Shown one piece after another: positions 1-7,993 of a stretch of 64,000 nt of DNA (positions are counted from its first letter, which is position 1; each line of letters starts with the position of its first letter). Location: positions 1 to 64,000 of the forward strand of contig JBBQNZ010000004.1 in assembly GCA_038330415.1 (NCBI GenBank), written 5' to 3'. Origin of the DNA: Fodinibacter sp038330415 (GTDB taxonomy: Bacteria > Actinomycetota > Actinomycetes > Actinomycetales > Dermatophilaceae). Under the pieces are notes generated by a model that saw nothing but the letters and a program-made list of their open reading frames with translations, had not been told where the DNA came from and did not search any database. A program made the translations under genes and the position numbers.

Positions 1-46
1 ACCCTCAGGGCGAGTTCGGCGAGTCAGACCCCGGGGAGGACGTCCT

Positions 47-1357
47 TCACCTGCTCAGGATCCCACCGTCGACCGGCGCGAGCTCGCGGGCCTTCTCGGC
101 CCGTCGGGCCGGCAGGTAGAAGAACGCGCCGAGGATGCTGACCGCGCCGGCGGTGACCATGGCGGCCTGCAGGCTGACCCGGTCGGCCATCAGGCCGAGG
201 ACCGGCCCGGCGAGCCCGAAGGCGAGGAACGCCATCATGGAGTTGATCGACAGCACCGTGGAGCGGTTCTTCGCCTCGGCCTCGCGGTGCAGCAGCGCGG
301 CGTGCGGCGGGCCGTTCATGCCGTGCATCGAGTAGGTGAACAGGTAGGCGGCGACCAGGCCGACCGGGCCGACGACCAGACCCATGACGACGGCGCCCAG
401 GGCGTTGAGAACCCGCCCGATGATGGCCGCGCGGGCGACGCCCACCCGGCCGGACGTCATCCCGGCCAGCCAGGCGCCGACGCTGAACAGCCCCCAGCCC
501 GCTGCCGACACCGGTCCGACGAGAGCGCCGGCCTCCTGGGCGGACCCCACCAGCTCCTCGAGACGCAGCGGCATGAACGCCTCGAAGGTGATCATGCCGA
601 TCGACCAGAACACCTCGGCGGCGACGATGCCCATCAGCACCCGGTTGCGGCCGAGCAGCGCCAGGCCGCTCTTGATCACGACCGGGGTCTGGCGAGCCTC
701 GGTGAGGGCGTGCGCGATCCGGGTGCGCTCGGAGCCGGCGGTGGGGCGGGGCTCCTTCATGACGACCCAGGCCACCACGAGGTGCACCACGGACAGCGCC
801 GCCGACACCCACACGGCGACGTCGAGGGCCGAGGCGTCCTCGTGGCCGAGCACGGTCGCCGCGGGGTTCCACCAGATGAGCACGCCGGACAGCACCGCGC
901 CCACGGCGATGCCGATGCCGAGGATGGACCCGGCCCGCGAGAGTGGGCGGTCGACGTCGCTGCCGGGGGTGGTCGCGTGCACGGTGTCGACGAACCACGC
1001 CTCCAGGGGTCCGGAGTCGAGCGCCCGGAAGGCACCCATCAGCGCGCCCGCGACGACGAACGCCCAGAAGCTCTGCGCCAGGGCGTAGGCGGTGATGGCG
1101 ACGACGTTGATCACGGCGGCCGCGAGGTAGACGGGCCGGCGGCCCACGGCATCCGCGAAGCCGCTCGTGGGCAGCTCGAGGGCGAAGCAGGTCAGGCCCA
1201 TGACCGAGCCGATCGTGGCGGCCTGGGCGATGGACAGTCCTCGGTTGGTCTGCACCAGGATGAAGATGCCGACGACGAAGCCGACCGGCAGCCAGCGGGT
1301 GGTCGTGAGCAGGTAGAAGCGGCGCTCGGCGGCGCGCGGGCTCAGGTGCTGGCTCAT
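47..1357 (-). CDS. MFS transporter
   Basis: A 436-residue integral membrane protein of the major facilitator superfamily, probably a drug or small-metabolite exporter. About twelve hydrophobic segments are visible. The loop after TM2 (residues ~66-76) has the family motif A pattern G-x-x-D-x-x-G-R-R (GFADAVGRRPV), which fixes the family. The substrate cannot be read from the sequence. Its ATG overlaps the stop of the upstream ArsR-type regulator gene by 4 nt (ATGA), so the two are translationally coupled and the regulator probably controls the transporter. A longer in-frame opening exists upstream, but it only reads through the regulator gene in the wrong frame; the ATG at 1357 begins the first recognisable MFS residues. 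Confidence 0.9.
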   Translation of the reverse strand: MSQHLSPRAAERRFYLLTTTRWLPVGFVVGIFILVQTNRGLSIAQAATIGSVMGLTCFALELPTSGFADAVGRRPVYLAAAVINVVAITAYALAQSFWAFVVAGALMGAFRALDSGPLEAWFVDTVHATTPGSDVDRPLSRAGSILGIGIAVGAVLSGVLIWWNPAATVLGHEDASALDVAVWVSAALSVVHLVVAWVVMKEPRPTAGSERTRIAHALTEARQTPVVIKSGLALLGRNRVLMGIVAAEVFWSIGMITFEAFMPLRLEELVGSAQEAGALVGPVSAAGWGLFSVGAWLAGMTSGRVGVARAAIIGRVLNALGAVVMGLVVGPVGLVAAYLFTYSMHGMNGPPHAALLHREAEAKNRSTVLSINSMMAFLAFGLAGPVLGLMADRVSLQAAMVTAGAVSILGAFFYLPARRAEKARELAPVDGGILSR

Positions 1358-1962
1358 CGGGCCGGGGCGTTCTCGAGGTCGAGCGCGTAGGCGAACAGGT
1401 AGACCGCGATCCGCTTGGCCTCGGGGTTGCCCTGGCCGACGCGGCGGTAACGGGCCACGACGTCGCCGATCTCGTCGCGCATGGCGCTCAGCTGCTCGGC
1501 GGTGAGCAGGACCATGTCGTCGCTGCTGCCGCAGGCGTCCTGCCAGGCCGTGGGCCAGGTGGGGGAGGCGTCGACCCAGCGCTCGGCCTGGGTGGAGAAG
1601 TGGCGCACGTAGTCTCGGGCCAGCCAGTTCAGGGCCGTCTCGGAGTCCTCGTCGCCGGCGAAGTCGCTCGGGTAGTAGGAGTGGAAGTCGGTGGCCGCGC
1701 GCCACAGGCGCCGCTTGCCCTCTCCCTCGCCGGTGTCGGTGACCAAGCCGACGGCCTCGAGCCTGCGCAGGTGGTAGGACGTGGCCCCCGAGTTGGTGCC
1801 GAGGGCCGCCGCGAGACCGGTGGCGGTGGCGGGACCGCCGACGCGCAGGCTGGACAGCAGCCGCGAGCGCAGCGGGTGGGCCAGCACCCGAAGGCTGGCG
1901 GCGTCCAGCCGGATGCCGGTGAGCTCGGACTTCACGGGTGAGGCGGGCGTCGGAGTGGTCAT
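1354..1962 (-). CDS. ArsR-family HTH regulator
   Basis: A 202-residue transcription factor. Residues ~20-72 form a winged helix of ArsR/SmtB type (VLAHPLRSRLL, then a helix-turn-helix around TSYHLRRLEAVGLV). The C-terminal ~130 residues have no classical metal-binding cysteine pair, so it is not obviously a metal sensor; some family members sense antibiotics or small organics. It is the first gene of a two-gene operon with the MFS transporter (4-nt overlap). I chose the ATG at 1962 because a good -10 box (TATTAT) ends 6 nt before it, implying a leaderless message. Longer in-frame extensions would run back through this promoter. Autoregulation is likely from the dyads lying on the promoter. 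Confidence 0.85.
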   Translation of the reverse strand: MTTPTPASPVKSELTGIRLDAASLRVLAHPLRSRLLSSLRVGGPATATGLAAALGTNSGATSYHLRRLEAVGLVTDTGEGEGKRRLWRAATDFHSYYPSDFAGDEDSETALNWLARDYVRHFSTQAERWVDASPTWPTAWQDACGSSDDMVLLTAEQLSAMRDEIGDVVARYRRVGQGNPEAKRIAVYLFAYALDLENAPAR

Positions 1963-2030
1963 GTATGCATAATACCTTTGCACACTTGTCATGCACAAGA
2001 GTGGTGCAGAAAAAGTGTGCACGTGCATCG
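1963..2030 (-). promoter_or_regulatory. ArsR-MFS promoter with TGCAC dyads
   Basis: On the minus strand, TTGTGC (1998-1993), an 18-nt spacer and TATTAT (1974-1969) end 6 nt before the regulator ATG, the layout of a leaderless sigmaA-type promoter. Two inverted repeats of TGCAC/GTGCA lie here: TGCAC-N7-GTGCA at 1992-2008, covering the -35 box, and the perfect palindrome TGCACGTGCA at 2018-2027. They are good candidates for the binding sites of the ArsR-type protein. The stretch is clearly AT-richer than its surroundings. Confidence 0.6.
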
Positions 2031-2070
2031 TCGCAGGTCAGCGCGGGTACGGTGGGCGGGCGTCAGCGAT

Positions 2071-2099
2071 TTGGGCCACCGGCGAGCGACCCGTAGACT
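2071..2099 (+). promoter_or_regulatory. rplM-rpsI promoter
   Basis: TTGGGC (2071-2076), a 17-nt spacer and TAGACT (2094-2099) make a convincing sigmaA-type promoter. Transcription from about 2106 gives a leader of ~94 nt before rplM. In the leader, TGCCGT near 2112 and ACGGCA near 2159 can pair around an inner G/C-rich stem, so a structured leader is possible; ribosomal-protein leaders often bind their own product. That regulatory role is inference. Confidence 0.65.
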
Positions 2100-2199
2100 T
2101 GAGGACTGTTGTGCCGTCTGCCTCCGCCAGGGGCTGCACGGTCCCTGACGGGAGCACACGGCATACGCCTTTTCCATCCTCGACGATTCAGGACACCTG

Positions 2200-2643
2200 A
2201 TGCGTACCTACACCCCGAAGCCGGGCGAGATCACGCGCCGCTGGCACGTGATCGACGCGACCGACGTCGTGCTCGGCCGGCTCGCCAGCCAGACCGCGAT
2301 CCTGCTGCGCGGCAAGCACAAGGCGACCTTCGCCCCCCACGTCGACGTGGGCGACTTCGTCATCATCATCAACGCCGAGAAGGTCGCCCTCACCGGCGCC
2401 AAGCTCCAGCAGAAGAAGGCCTACCACCACTCCGGTTTCCCGGGTGGCCTCAAGGCGACCTCCTACACCGAGCTGCTCGCCAAGAACCCCGAGAAGGCCG
2501 TCGAGAAGGCCGTGCGCGGCATGCTGCCGCGCACCACCCTCGGCAAGGCCCAGCTCAGCAAGCTCAAGGTCTACCGCGGCGCCGAGCACCCGCACACTGC
2601 CCAGCAGCCCACTCCCTTCGAGATCACCCAGGTGGCCCAGTGA
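2200..2643 (+). CDS. rplM: 50S ribosomal protein L13
   Basis: A 147-residue protein matching L13 along its whole length. It is an early assembly protein of the large ribosomal subunit that contacts 23S rRNA. The N-terminal MRTYTPKPGEITRRWHVIDA, the stretch VLGRLASQTAILLRGKHKA and the C-terminal LKVYRGAEHPH are diagnostic. First gene of the rplM-rpsI operon; its TGA overlaps the ATG of rpsI by one base (TGATG), giving coupled equimolar translation. The start is the ATG at 2200, which begins the conserved N-terminus; the Shine-Dalgarno sequence is weak (CAGGAC). Confidence 0.98.
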   Translation: MRTYTPKPGEITRRWHVIDATDVVLGRLASQTAILLRGKHKATFAPHVDVGDFVIIINAEKVALTGAKLQQKKAYHHSGFPGGLKATSYTELLAKNPEKAVEKAVRGMLPRTTLGKAQLSKLKVYRGAEHPHTAQQPTPFEITQVAQ

Positions 2644-3158
2644 TGACCGACAACGTGCAGATCGACGAGACCGCCGGCACCGACGTCAACGACGCGCTGG
2701 TCACCGAGTACACCTCCGAGTCCGACACCGTCGTCGCCGGCGAGGAGGCCGCCCAGCGACCGCGCGCCACGGCGCCCGGTGCCGCCACCGGCCGTCGCAA
2801 GCAGGCCGTGGCCCGCGTGCGCATCGTGCCCGGCACCGGTGAGTGGACCATCAACGGCCGCACCCTGGCGGGTTACTTCCCCAACAAGGTGCACCAGCAG
2901 ATCGTCAACGAGCCGCTCACCCTGCTCGAGCTCGACGGCTCCTACGACGTGCTCGTGCGTGTGCACGGCGGCGGCCCCTCCGGCCAGGCCGGCGCGGTGC
3001 GCCTGGGCGTGGCCCGCTCGCTCAACGGCATCGACGAGGAGCTCAACCGCCCGGCGCTGAAGAAGGCCGGCTTCCTCTCCCGTGACGCGCGCGTCCCCGA
3101 GCGTAAGAAGGCCGGTCTGAAGAAGGCCCGTAAGGCTCCCCAGTACAGCAAGCGCTGA
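2643..3158 (+). CDS. rpsI: 30S ribosomal protein S9
   Basis: A 171-residue S9, a small-subunit protein whose C-terminal tail reaches the P-site tRNA. The core begins near residue 50 (GRRKQAVARVRIVPG) and ends in the family-typical basic tail KAPQYSKR. The first ~48 residues are an acidic, low-complexity extension, common in actinobacterial S9 and absent from the E. coli protein. Overlaps rplM by one base and is followed by a strong terminator. Confidence 0.98.
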   Translation: MTDNVQIDETAGTDVNDALVTEYTSESDTVVAGEEAAQRPRATAPGAATGRRKQAVARVRIVPGTGEWTINGRTLAGYFPNKVHQQIVNEPLTLLELDGSYDVLVRVHGGGPSGQAGAVRLGVARSLNGIDEELNRPALKKAGFLSRDARVPERKKAGLKKARKAPQYSKR

Positions 3159-3199
3159 TCCGGCGTCGCGGCACCACTGCTGTGGTGGATGCCGTGCCC

Positions 3200-3241
3200 G
3201 CACCGAAGGCGGCACCCTCTCCCGGGCGCCGCCTTCGGTGC
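3200..3241 (+). terminator. rplM-rpsI terminator hairpin
   Basis: Perfect 14-bp inverted repeat (GCACCGAAGGCGGC at 3200-3213, complement at 3228-3241) with a 14-nt loop, 42 nt after rpsI. There is no U-tract, as is usual in this group. Confidence 0.8.
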
Positions 3242-3283
3242 GCTCGGGGGTAGGTTCGGGTCGTATCCACGGAAGGGCACCCC

Positions 3284-4633
3284 ATGTCACGACTCTTCGG
3301 CACCGACGGAGTCCGCGGGCTCGCGAACGGCCCGCTCATCACGGCCGAGATGGCCCTGGCCGTCTCCGTCGCGGCGGCGCGCGTGCTCGGCCAGGCCGGG
3401 GCCGACCCCGGCCACCGTCCCAAGGCGGTCGTCGGCCGCGACCCCCGCGCATCGGGGGAGTTCCTCGGCGCGGCCGTCGTCGCCGGGCTGGCGGCGGCGG
3501 GTGTCGACGTCTACGACGCGGGCGTGCTGCCCACCCCCGCGATCGCCTACCTGACCTCCGACACCGGTGCCGACTTCGGGGTCATGCTCTCGGCGTCGCA
3601 CAACGCGATGCCCGACAACGGCATCAAGTTCTTCGCCAAGGGCGGGCACAAGCTGCCCGACGACGTCGAGGACCGCATCGAGGCCGCGGTCGGGGAGGAC
3701 TGGCAGCGCCCCACCGGCGCCGACGTCGGCCGCGTCGTCCACATGCCCGACGGGCACACCCGCTACCTCAGCCACCTGCTGCGTGTGCTGCCGAACCGCA
3801 TCGACGGCCTGCGGGTGGTCATCGACGGCGCCCACGGTGCGGCGAGCCAGGTCTCGCCCGAGATGTTCCGCCTGGCCGGCGCCGAGGTGTTCGAGATCGG
3901 CACCTCGCCCGACGGGCTCAACATCAACGACGGCTACGGCTCCACCCACCTCGACCCGCTCAAGACCGCGGTGCGGGCGCACGGCGCCGACCTCGGCATC
4001 GCGCACGACGGTGACGCCGACCGCTGCCTGGCCGTCGACTCGACCGGCACCGAGGTCGACGGCGACCAGATCATGGGCATCCTCGCCGTGGCGCTCAAGG
4101 AGCGCGGGGTGCTTGCCCGCGACACGCTCGTCGCGACCGTGATGAGCAACCTCGGCCTGCTCCAGGCGATGGAGCGCGAGGGCATCCACGTGCTGCAGAC
4201 GGCCGTCGGTGACCGCTACGTGCTCGAGGAGATGCGCGCGGGTGGCTACTCGCTCGGCGGGGAGCAGTCCGGGCACGTCATCCTGCTCGACCACGGCACC
4301 ACGGGTGACGGCACGCTCACCGGCCTGATGCTGGCGGCCCGGATGGTTCAGACGGGCCGCACCCTGGCCGACCTCGGCACCGTGATGACCCGCCTGCCGC
4401 AGGTGCTGGTCAACGTCAAGGGCGTCGACACCAGCCGGGTCGACAGCGACGAGCACCTGCTGTCGGCGGTGCACCACGAGCAGACCAGCCTCGACGGGTC
4501 CGGCCGGGTGCTGCTGCGCCGGTCGGGCACCGAGCCGCTGGTTCGGGTCATGGTCGAGGCGCCCACCCAGGAGCAGGCCAACGCGATCGCCGACCGGCTC
4601 GCCGGCGTCGTGCGTGAGCGCCTCTCGCTCTGA
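3284..4633 (+). CDS. glmM: phosphoglucosamine mutase
   Basis: A 449-residue cytoplasmic enzyme interconverting glucosamine-6-phosphate and glucosamine-1-phosphate, on the route to UDP-GlcNAc and peptidoglycan. It starts with the classic SRLFGTDGVRGLAN. The phosphoserine loop SASHN is at residues 103-107 (catalytic Ser105), the Mg-binding loop DGDADR is near residue 243, and the C-terminal phosphate-binding RRSGTEPLVRV is present. Length is normal. GGAAGGG 8-9 nt before the ATG is a good ribosome binding site. Located just after rpsI, as in many actinobacteria, but separated from it by a terminator, so it probably has its own promoter. Confidence 0.97.
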   Translation: MSRLFGTDGVRGLANGPLITAEMALAVSVAAARVLGQAGADPGHRPKAVVGRDPRASGEFLGAAVVAGLAAAGVDVYDAGVLPTPAIAYLTSDTGADFGVMLSASHNAMPDNGIKFFAKGGHKLPDDVEDRIEAAVGEDWQRPTGADVGRVVHMPDGHTRYLSHLLRVLPNRIDGLRVVIDGAHGAASQVSPEMFRLAGAEVFEIGTSPDGLNINDGYGSTHLDPLKTAVRAHGADLGIAHDGDADRCLAVDSTGTEVDGDQIMGILAVALKERGVLARDTLVATVMSNLGLLQAMEREGIHVLQTAVGDRYVLEEMRAGGYSLGGEQSGHVILLDHGTTGDGTLTGLMLAARMVQTGRTLADLGTVMTRLPQVLVNVKGVDTSRVDSDEHLLSAVHHEQTSLDGSGRVLLRRSGTEPLVRVMVEAPTQEQANAIADRLAGVVRERLSL

Positions 4634-4662
4634 CCCCCCTGCCCCCTGCCCGGCCCGTTCGC

Positions 4663-4734
4663 GACTTCTTGCGAAGTACCCACCACGCGACGCCCCGAAG
4701 GGGGCTCTCGCGGGTGGGGACTTCGCAATAGGTC
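4663..4734. repeat. imperfect long dyad after glmM
   Basis: Arms of ~27 nt (GACTTCTTGCGAAGT...CGCGA and its near-complement ending at 4734) with a few mismatches around a G/C-rich centre. It can fold into a long hairpin and lies between glmM and ohr, 29 nt after the glmM stop. Probably a terminator. It resembles, but does not clearly belong to, the ~80-bp family found at 5302, 14521 and 15261. Confidence 0.6.
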
Positions 4735-4855
4735 GGGTGCAGGTGCGGACCGCAGTGGAATTGAGGCGGCGCGCCGGGGGTTGGCCCGAGAGCCCCGAGC
4801 CGTCGGGCCGAGCGGTGCGACGGCATCCTGCACCCGCTTCCCGAGGAGACCTGTC

Positions 4856-5296
4856 ATGCCGCTCGAGTCCCTGAACGACGTCCTGTACACCACCGCCGCG
4901 AGCGCCCAGGGCGGGCGCGGGGGCCGGGTCCGCAGCGAGGACGGGGTGGTCGACCTCGAGCTCGGCAAGCCCGGGAGCAAGACCAACCCGAAGGCCAACC
5001 CGGAGACGCTCTTCGCGGCCGGGTGGGCCTCGTGCTTCAACAACGCGCTGGGCCGGATCGCGACGTCGCAGGGGTTCGACGGCGCCGGCGCCGTGACGGT
5101 CGCCGCGGTGAGCCTGGGCAGCACCGGCACGCCCGACGCCCCGGGGGTGGGCCTGTCGGCCGAGCTCACCTCGACCATCCCGGGCGTCGACGCCGAGACC
5201 GCCCAGGCGCTGGCCGACGCGGCTCACCAGGTTTGCCCGTACTCCAAGGCCACCCGGGGCAACATCGACGTCATCGTGATCGGCACACCCGCCTGA
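4856..5296 (+). CDS. ohr: Ohr-type organic hydroperoxide reductase
   Basis: A 146-residue OsmC/Ohr-family thiol peroxidase that reduces organic hydroperoxides at the expense of dihydrolipoyl-protein electrons. The two catalytic cysteines are Cys60 (GWASCFNNAL) and Cys127 (HQVCPYSKATRGNIDV); the second motif is the Ohr signature and separates it from OsmC. The start is the ATG at 4856, preceded by GAGGAG; an in-frame upstream GTG would add 25 residues without family similarity. A MarR-type OhrR regulator is often adjacent in other genomes, but none is present here. Flanked on both sides by long hairpins, so probably monocistronic. Confidence 0.93.
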   Translation: MPLESLNDVLYTTAASAQGGRGGRVRSEDGVVDLELGKPGSKTNPKANPETLFAAGWASCFNNALGRIATSQGFDGAGAVTVAAVSLGSTGTPDAPGVGLSAELTSTIPGVDAETAQALADAAHQVCPYSKATRGNIDVIVIGTPA

Positions 5297-5301
5297 CACC
5301 A

Positions 5302-5381
5302 CCCCGACTTTTCATGGCAGGAGCCGGGTACAACCGCCGCTCCGCGGCGTGTTGCCCGGCTCCTGCCATGAAAAGTCGGGG
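5302..5381. repeat. 80-bp palindromic element, copy 1
   Basis: Almost perfect inverted repeat: 27 nt at 5302-5328 (CCCCGACTTTTCATGGCAGG...) match the complement of 5355-5381 exactly, and pairing continues with minor gaps toward the centre. Lies between the convergent ohr and lhgO genes, so it can act as a bidirectional terminator. It shares terminal CCCCGACYTT, the inner right-hand GCGGCGTGTTGCCCGGC and overall length with copies at 14521 and 15261. Confidence 0.8.
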
Positions 5382-5404
5382 AAGCGCGGGGAGGTCGGGA
5401 GCGG

Positions 5405-6619
5405 TCAGAGGTTCGCGACGACGTGTCTGGCGATCTCCAGGGATGCGGTGGCGGCCGGCGAGGGTGCGTTGAGCAGGTGAACGACGCGGCCATGCCGTTC
5501 GAGCAGGAAGTCGTCGACGAGCGTGCCGTCGGGTCGCACCGCCTGGGCTCGCACCCCGGCGGGCGCCGGCACGAGGTCGGCATCCGCGAGCTGCGGCACC
5601 AGCCGTCGCGCACTGTCGGCGAAGCGCCGGTGCGACAGCGAGCGCAGCATCTCGGCGGCACCGCTGCGGGCCTGGCGCCGGGCCAGTCGCCAGAAGCCGC
5701 CGAACCGCAGTGTGTCGGCGAGGTCGCGGGCGTCGACCCGGCCCCAGTCGTAGCCCTCACGGGCCAGCGCCAGCACGGCGTTCGGGCCGGCGTGCACGTG
5801 ACCGTCGATGCCCCGGGTCAGGTGCACGCCGAGGAAGGGCAGCTCGGGGTCGGGCACGGGGTAGACCAGGCCGCGCACCAGGTGGGCCGCGGCCGGCGTC
5901 AGCTCGTGGTACTCGCCGCGGAACGGGACGATGTGCACCGACGGGCGGTGGCCGAGCAGCCGGGCCACCCGGTCGGCGTGCAGGCCGGCGCAGCTCACCA
6001 CCACGTCGGCCGCCAAGTCGCCGCGGGCCGTCTCGATCACGACTTCGCTCGGGCGTTCGGCGCCCCCGACGACCTCGGTGCCGGGCAGGAGCCGGGCGCC
6101 GGCGTCGCGTAGCCGACGGACGAGCACGGCGCACACCGCGCGGTAGTCGATGACGCCGGTCTCGGCCACGTGCAGGGCGGCGACCGCCGCGACGTGTGGC
6201 TCGTGCTCGCGAGCCTGCGCGGCGGTGAGCCGGGTGACGGCCAGCCCGTTGGCCAGGCCGCGCTGTTCCAGCGCCGCGAGGCGGTCGAGCTCACCGGCGG
6301 CGGTGGCCACGACCAGCTTCCCGGTGACCCGGTGCGGCACCCCCTCGTCGCGAGCGAGGTCGAGCAGGGCGGTCGCCCCCGCACGGCACCACAGCGCCTT
6401 GCTGCTGCCCGGCGGGTAGTACAGGCCCGAGTGCACCACCCCGCTGTTGCGCCCGGTCTGGTGGCGCGCCCAGTCGTGCTCCTTCTCCACCACCGTCACT
6501 CGCGCCGATGGGTCGTCACGCAGCACCCGCTCGGCCACCGCGAGCCCCACGATGCCGCCGCCGATGACGACGACGCGCCGTCCCGGTGTCACGGCATCCG
6601 CCGACGGCTCAGCGCGCAT
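5405..6619 (-). CDS. lhgO: L-2-hydroxyglutarate oxidase (FAD)
   Basis: A 404-residue flavoprotein of the DAO superfamily that oxidises L-2-hydroxyglutarate to 2-oxoglutarate. The FAD-binding Rossmann motif VVVIGGGIVGLAVA is at residues ~18-31. The LhgO hallmark HQTGRNSGVVHSGLYY follows near residues 53-68 and the C-terminal VRAQAVRPDGTLVDDF region is typical. The length matches the family. Its start codon lies 10 nt inside the end of the upstream glucosidase gene, so the two are co-translated. The physiological link with a beta-glucosidase is not obvious. Substrate assignment rests on family resemblance. Confidence 0.88.
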   Translation of the reverse strand: MRAEPSADAVTPGRRVVVIGGGIVGLAVAERVLRDDPSARVTVVEKEHDWARHQTGRNSGVVHSGLYYPPGSSKALWCRAGATALLDLARDEGVPHRVTGKLVVATAAGELDRLAALEQRGLANGLAVTRLTAAQAREHEPHVAAVAALHVAETGVIDYRAVCAVLVRRLRDAGARLLPGTEVVGGAERPSEVVIETARGDLAADVVVSCAGLHADRVARLLGHRPSVHIVPFRGEYHELTPAAAHLVRGLVYPVPDPELPFLGVHLTRGIDGHVHAGPNAVLALAREGYDWGRVDARDLADTLRFGGFWRLARRQARSGAAEMLRSLSHRRFADSARRLVPQLADADLVPAPAGVRAQAVRPDGTLVDDFLLERHGRVVHLLNAPSPAATASLEIARHVVANL

Positions 6620-7982
6620 GGTGGGCGGCGAGGATGCGGGCGTACTCGCGCCCGGAGTCCTTCACCGTGCGCAGCTGGGTGTCGTAGTCGACGTGCACGA
6701 TGCCGAAGCGCTTGTCATAGCCGTAGGCCCACTCGAAGTTGTCGAGCAGGCTCCACGCGAAGTAGCCGCGCACGTCGGTGCCGCCGTCGATGGCGTCGGC
6801 CACCGCACCCAGGTGCCCCTGCAGGTAGGCGACCCGGTCGGGGTCGTGCACGTGCCCGTCGTCGGTGACGGTGTCGGCCCACGCCGAGCCGTTCTCGGTG
6901 ACGTAGATCGGCAGCCCCGACTCGCGCGCCGACCGCTCGAGGATGAGGCGGTGGCCCTCGGGCGACTGCTCCCAGCCCATGTCCGTCACTGGCGGGTGCG
7001 GGTCGACCGTGGTGACGCCGTGGCAGCCGGGCATCGAGTTCGTGGTCTCCTCGCCGTCGCGGCTCGCGCGCACCCGGGTCGGGAAGTAGTTGTTGACGCC
7101 GAGGTTGTCGAGCGGTGCCGAGATGATGGGCAGGTCGCCGTCCTGGATGAACGCGTGGTCGGTGAGGTGCGCGGTGTCGTCGAGCAAGCCGTCGGGGTAG
7201 GCGCCGTGGAAGAGCGGCCCGAAGAAGATGCCGTTGAGCGCGTTGTCGGCACGGCGCACGGCATCCTCATCACGCTCGTCGCCATCGTCAGGCCCCCACA
7301 CCTGGGTCGGGTTGAGCGTGATCGAGACCTCCGCCTGCGGGGAGTTCTCGCGGATGACCGGCACCGCGGCGCCGTGGGCGAGCATCAGGTGGTGCGCGGC
7401 CACCATCGCCTCGACCGGGTCGTGGTGGCCGGGGGCGTGCGCGCCGATGGCGTAGCTGAGGATGCTCGAGCACCAGGGCTCGTTGAACGTGGTCCAGTTG
7501 GTGACCCGATCGCCGAGGGCCGCGACGGTGGCGGCGGCGTAGTCGGTGAACCAGCCGGCGACGTCGCGGTTCAGCCACCCGCCCTGGTCGTCGAGCACCT
7601 GCGGGAGGTCCCAGTGGTAGAGCGTGACCACCGGCCGGATGCCGTTCTCCAACAACGTGTCGACGAGCCGTGAGTAGAAGTCGAGACCCTTGGCGTTCAC
7701 CGCACCGGTGCCGCCCGGCACGATGCGCGGCCACGCCACGGAGAAGCGGTAGGCGTCGAGGCCGAGGTCCTTCATCAGTGCGACGTCCTGCGGCATCCGG
7801 TGGTAGTGGTCGCACGCGACGTCACCGGTGTCGCCGTTGGCCACCTTGCCGGGGGTGCGGCTGAAGGTGTCCCAGATCGAAGGGCTGCGGCCGTCCTCGT
7901 CGTGTGCGCCCTCGATCTGGTAGCTCGCCGTGGCGGCTCCCCAGAGGAAGCCGTCGGGGAAGGTGCGCGCGAACGTCTCCAT
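6609..7982 (-). CDS. GH1 beta-glucosidase
   Basis: A 457-residue cytoplasmic retaining glycosidase of family GH1, cleaving beta-linked glucosides such as cellobiose or plant aryl-glucosides. The acid/base glutamate is Glu168 in TFNEPW and the nucleophile is Glu363 in YVTENGSAW. The N-terminal FPDGFLWGAATASYQIEG and DLPQVL (residues ~125) are standard GH1 landmarks. There is no signal peptide, so the substrate must be imported; no sugar transporter is in the neighbourhood. Upstream gene of a pair with lhgO (11-nt overlap). Confidence 0.95.
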   Translation of the reverse strand: METFARTFPDGFLWGAATASYQIEGAHDEDGRSPSIWDTFSRTPGKVANGDTGDVACDHYHRMPQDVALMKDLGLDAYRFSVAWPRIVPGGTGAVNAKGLDFYSRLVDTLLENGIRPVVTLYHWDLPQVLDDQGGWLNRDVAGWFTDYAAATVAALGDRVTNWTTFNEPWCSSILSYAIGAHAPGHHDPVEAMVAAHHLMLAHGAAVPVIRENSPQAEVSITLNPTQVWGPDDGDERDEDAVRRADNALNGIFFGPLFHGAYPDGLLDDTAHLTDHAFIQDGDLPIISAPLDNLGVNNYFPTRVRASRDGEETTNSMPGCHGVTTVDPHPPVTDMGWEQSPEGHRLILERSARESGLPIYVTENGSAWADTVTDDGHVHDPDRVAYLQGHLGAVADAIDGGTDVRGYFAWSLLDNFEWAYGYDKRFGIVHVDYDTQLRTVKDSGREYARILAAHHAR

Positions 7983-7993
7983 GGGGCGTCACG

